DNA from: Euryarchaeota archaeon UBA495
GTDB taxonomy: Archaea > Thermoplasmatota > Poseidoniia > Poseidoniales > Poseidoniaceae
Direction of reading: 5' to 3'
Assembly (NCBI GenBank): GCA_002496845.1
Contig: DALQ01000077.1
Span: 1-5,917, forward strand
DNA: 5,917 nt
The translations under genes and the position numbers were made by a program. Shown here piece by piece: positions 5,341 to 5,917 of this stretch. Under the pieces are notes generated by a model. It was not told the origin of the DNA and made no database searches. It saw only the letters and a program-made list of their open reading frames with translations. Numbering within the stretch: position 1 is the stretch's first letter; each line of letters opens with the position of its first letter.

Positions 5341-5917
5341 GGCCCGCTCCAGCCCGCGGGCTGCTTTGCCTTGACATGGACCGTGTGTTGGTCAACCACC
5401 TGTCCACATGGCAGGTGGTCTACGACACCATTGGCGCCGACAATTCTGAATCCTTCAACCTCTACAACCAAGGAAAACTCGACGAGTGGACCTGGATCAA
5501 ACTTGACCTTGAGTTGATCGAAGCAGCCTTTGAGGCCATGGACGGAAGCCATGCACGCGTAGATCGCTTGGACGACATCCTGCTTGAGGCCCCCTTCATG
5601 CCCGGGTTGGACGATTTGATTCAAACCGCCCTGGACGCCGGCTGGAAGGTCGCCATCGTCAGCGGCGGCGTCCAAGCCACGGCGCACCGCATCGCTGCCC
5701 GCTTCTCGACAGGAACGCCGTGGAAGCGCAGGTGGGGCGGCATCGAACAGCGCTACGCCGTTGAGGCAGGGCACGGTTGCGACACCCCGCTTGACGTCTT
5801 CACAAACGGGTGGTTGCCTCGGTTGAGCGGCGACGAAAACGGACGGCTTCGCCGGCTCGGAAGGTATCAGGTTCAGATGAACGGAAAAGGCGCTCTTGTA
5901 CGCATGCTTCAGCGAAG
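5337..5917 (+). CDS. HAD-family phosphatase, phosphoserine phosphatase (SerB)-like, 3' end outside window
   Basis: Probably removes phosphate from a small molecule through an aspartyl-phosphate intermediate. The frame is open from GTG 5337 to the window end, giving 193 residues. HAD motif I is LDMDRVLVN (12-20), with nucleophile Asp13 and acid/base Asp15; the usual Gly after the second Asp is Arg16. A helical cap follows (about 21-85). VAIVSGGV (105-112) is motif II with Ser109. NGRLRRLG...VQMNGKGALVRML (168-191) resembles the SerB segment that ends in the motif III lysine (Lys184). Residues about 124-155 look like an insertion compared with SerB. The GDGxND motif IV would lie beyond 5917. 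GTGA overlaps the upstream TGA, so translation is probably coupled to the glycosyltransferase-like gene. Serine biosynthesis is possible, but the partner gene suggests a sugar or lipid phosphate could be the substrate instead. Confidence 0.87.
   Translation, partial: MRPAPARGLLCLDMDRVLVNHLSTWQVVYDTIGADNSESFNLYNQGKLDEWTWIKLDLELIEAAFEAMDGSHARVDRLDDILLEAPFMPGLDDLIQTALDAGWKVAIVSGGVQATAHRIAARFSTGTPWKRRWGGIEQRYAVEAGHGCDTPLDVFTNGWLPRLSGDENGRLRRLGRYQVQMNGKGALVRMLQR

Noticed and set aside
5310..5774. Minus-strand open frame of 154 codons
   Set aside because: It is antisense to the HAD phosphatase, whose motifs I, II and III are all visible on the plus strand.

Overview
The window is GC-rich, gene-dense DNA that looks archaeal. 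The signs are an AsnRS of the type seen in archaea, a relative of pyruvoyl-dependent arginine decarboxylase, a small archaeal-style zinc-ribbon protein, a TATA-like box at the expected distance upstream of a tRNA, and glycosyltransferases of the archaeal dolichol-phosphate type with C-terminal membrane helices. A marine Euryarchaeota/Thermoplasmatota lineage (Marine Group II-like) would fit, but that is a guess from gene style and not a proven placement. No mobile element, CRISPR array or long repeat was found, and no stretch over 300 bases lacks a gene.

Layout. (1) 1-429: 3' part of ribose-5-phosphate isomerase A. (2) 472-545: tRNA-Lys(CTT), with a TATA-like box just upstream. (3) 629-1957: asparaginyl-tRNA synthetase. 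(4) 1958-2281, minus strand: a small two-helix membrane protein, convergent with asnS; the two stop codons abut as TGATCA. (5) 2306-2962 and 2973-3425: a probable operon of a PdaD-like protein that lacks the Ser-Ser self-processing site, then a zinc-ribbon protein. tRNA-Pro(TGG) follows 26 bases later at 3452-3529. (6) 3508-4440, minus strand: a family 2 glycosyltransferase whose last codons and stop lie antisense to the 3' end of tRNA-Pro. (7) 4504-5340: a divergently transcribed, apparently degenerate family 2 glycosyltransferase with two C-terminal membrane helices. It overlaps (8), an HAD phosphatase of the phosphoserine-phosphatase type, from 5337 to the window end.

Function. The left part is housekeeping: pentose phosphate metabolism and translation. 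The right part suggests lipid-linked sugar or cell-surface glycan work, with one glycosyltransferase keeping its catalytic motifs and a divergent neighbour that has lost them. The most unusual items are the PdaD homologue lacking every catalytic residue I could align, the catalytically degenerate glycosyltransferase, and the antisense overlap of a coding 3' end with a tRNA gene that itself has an A-C mismatch in its acceptor stem.
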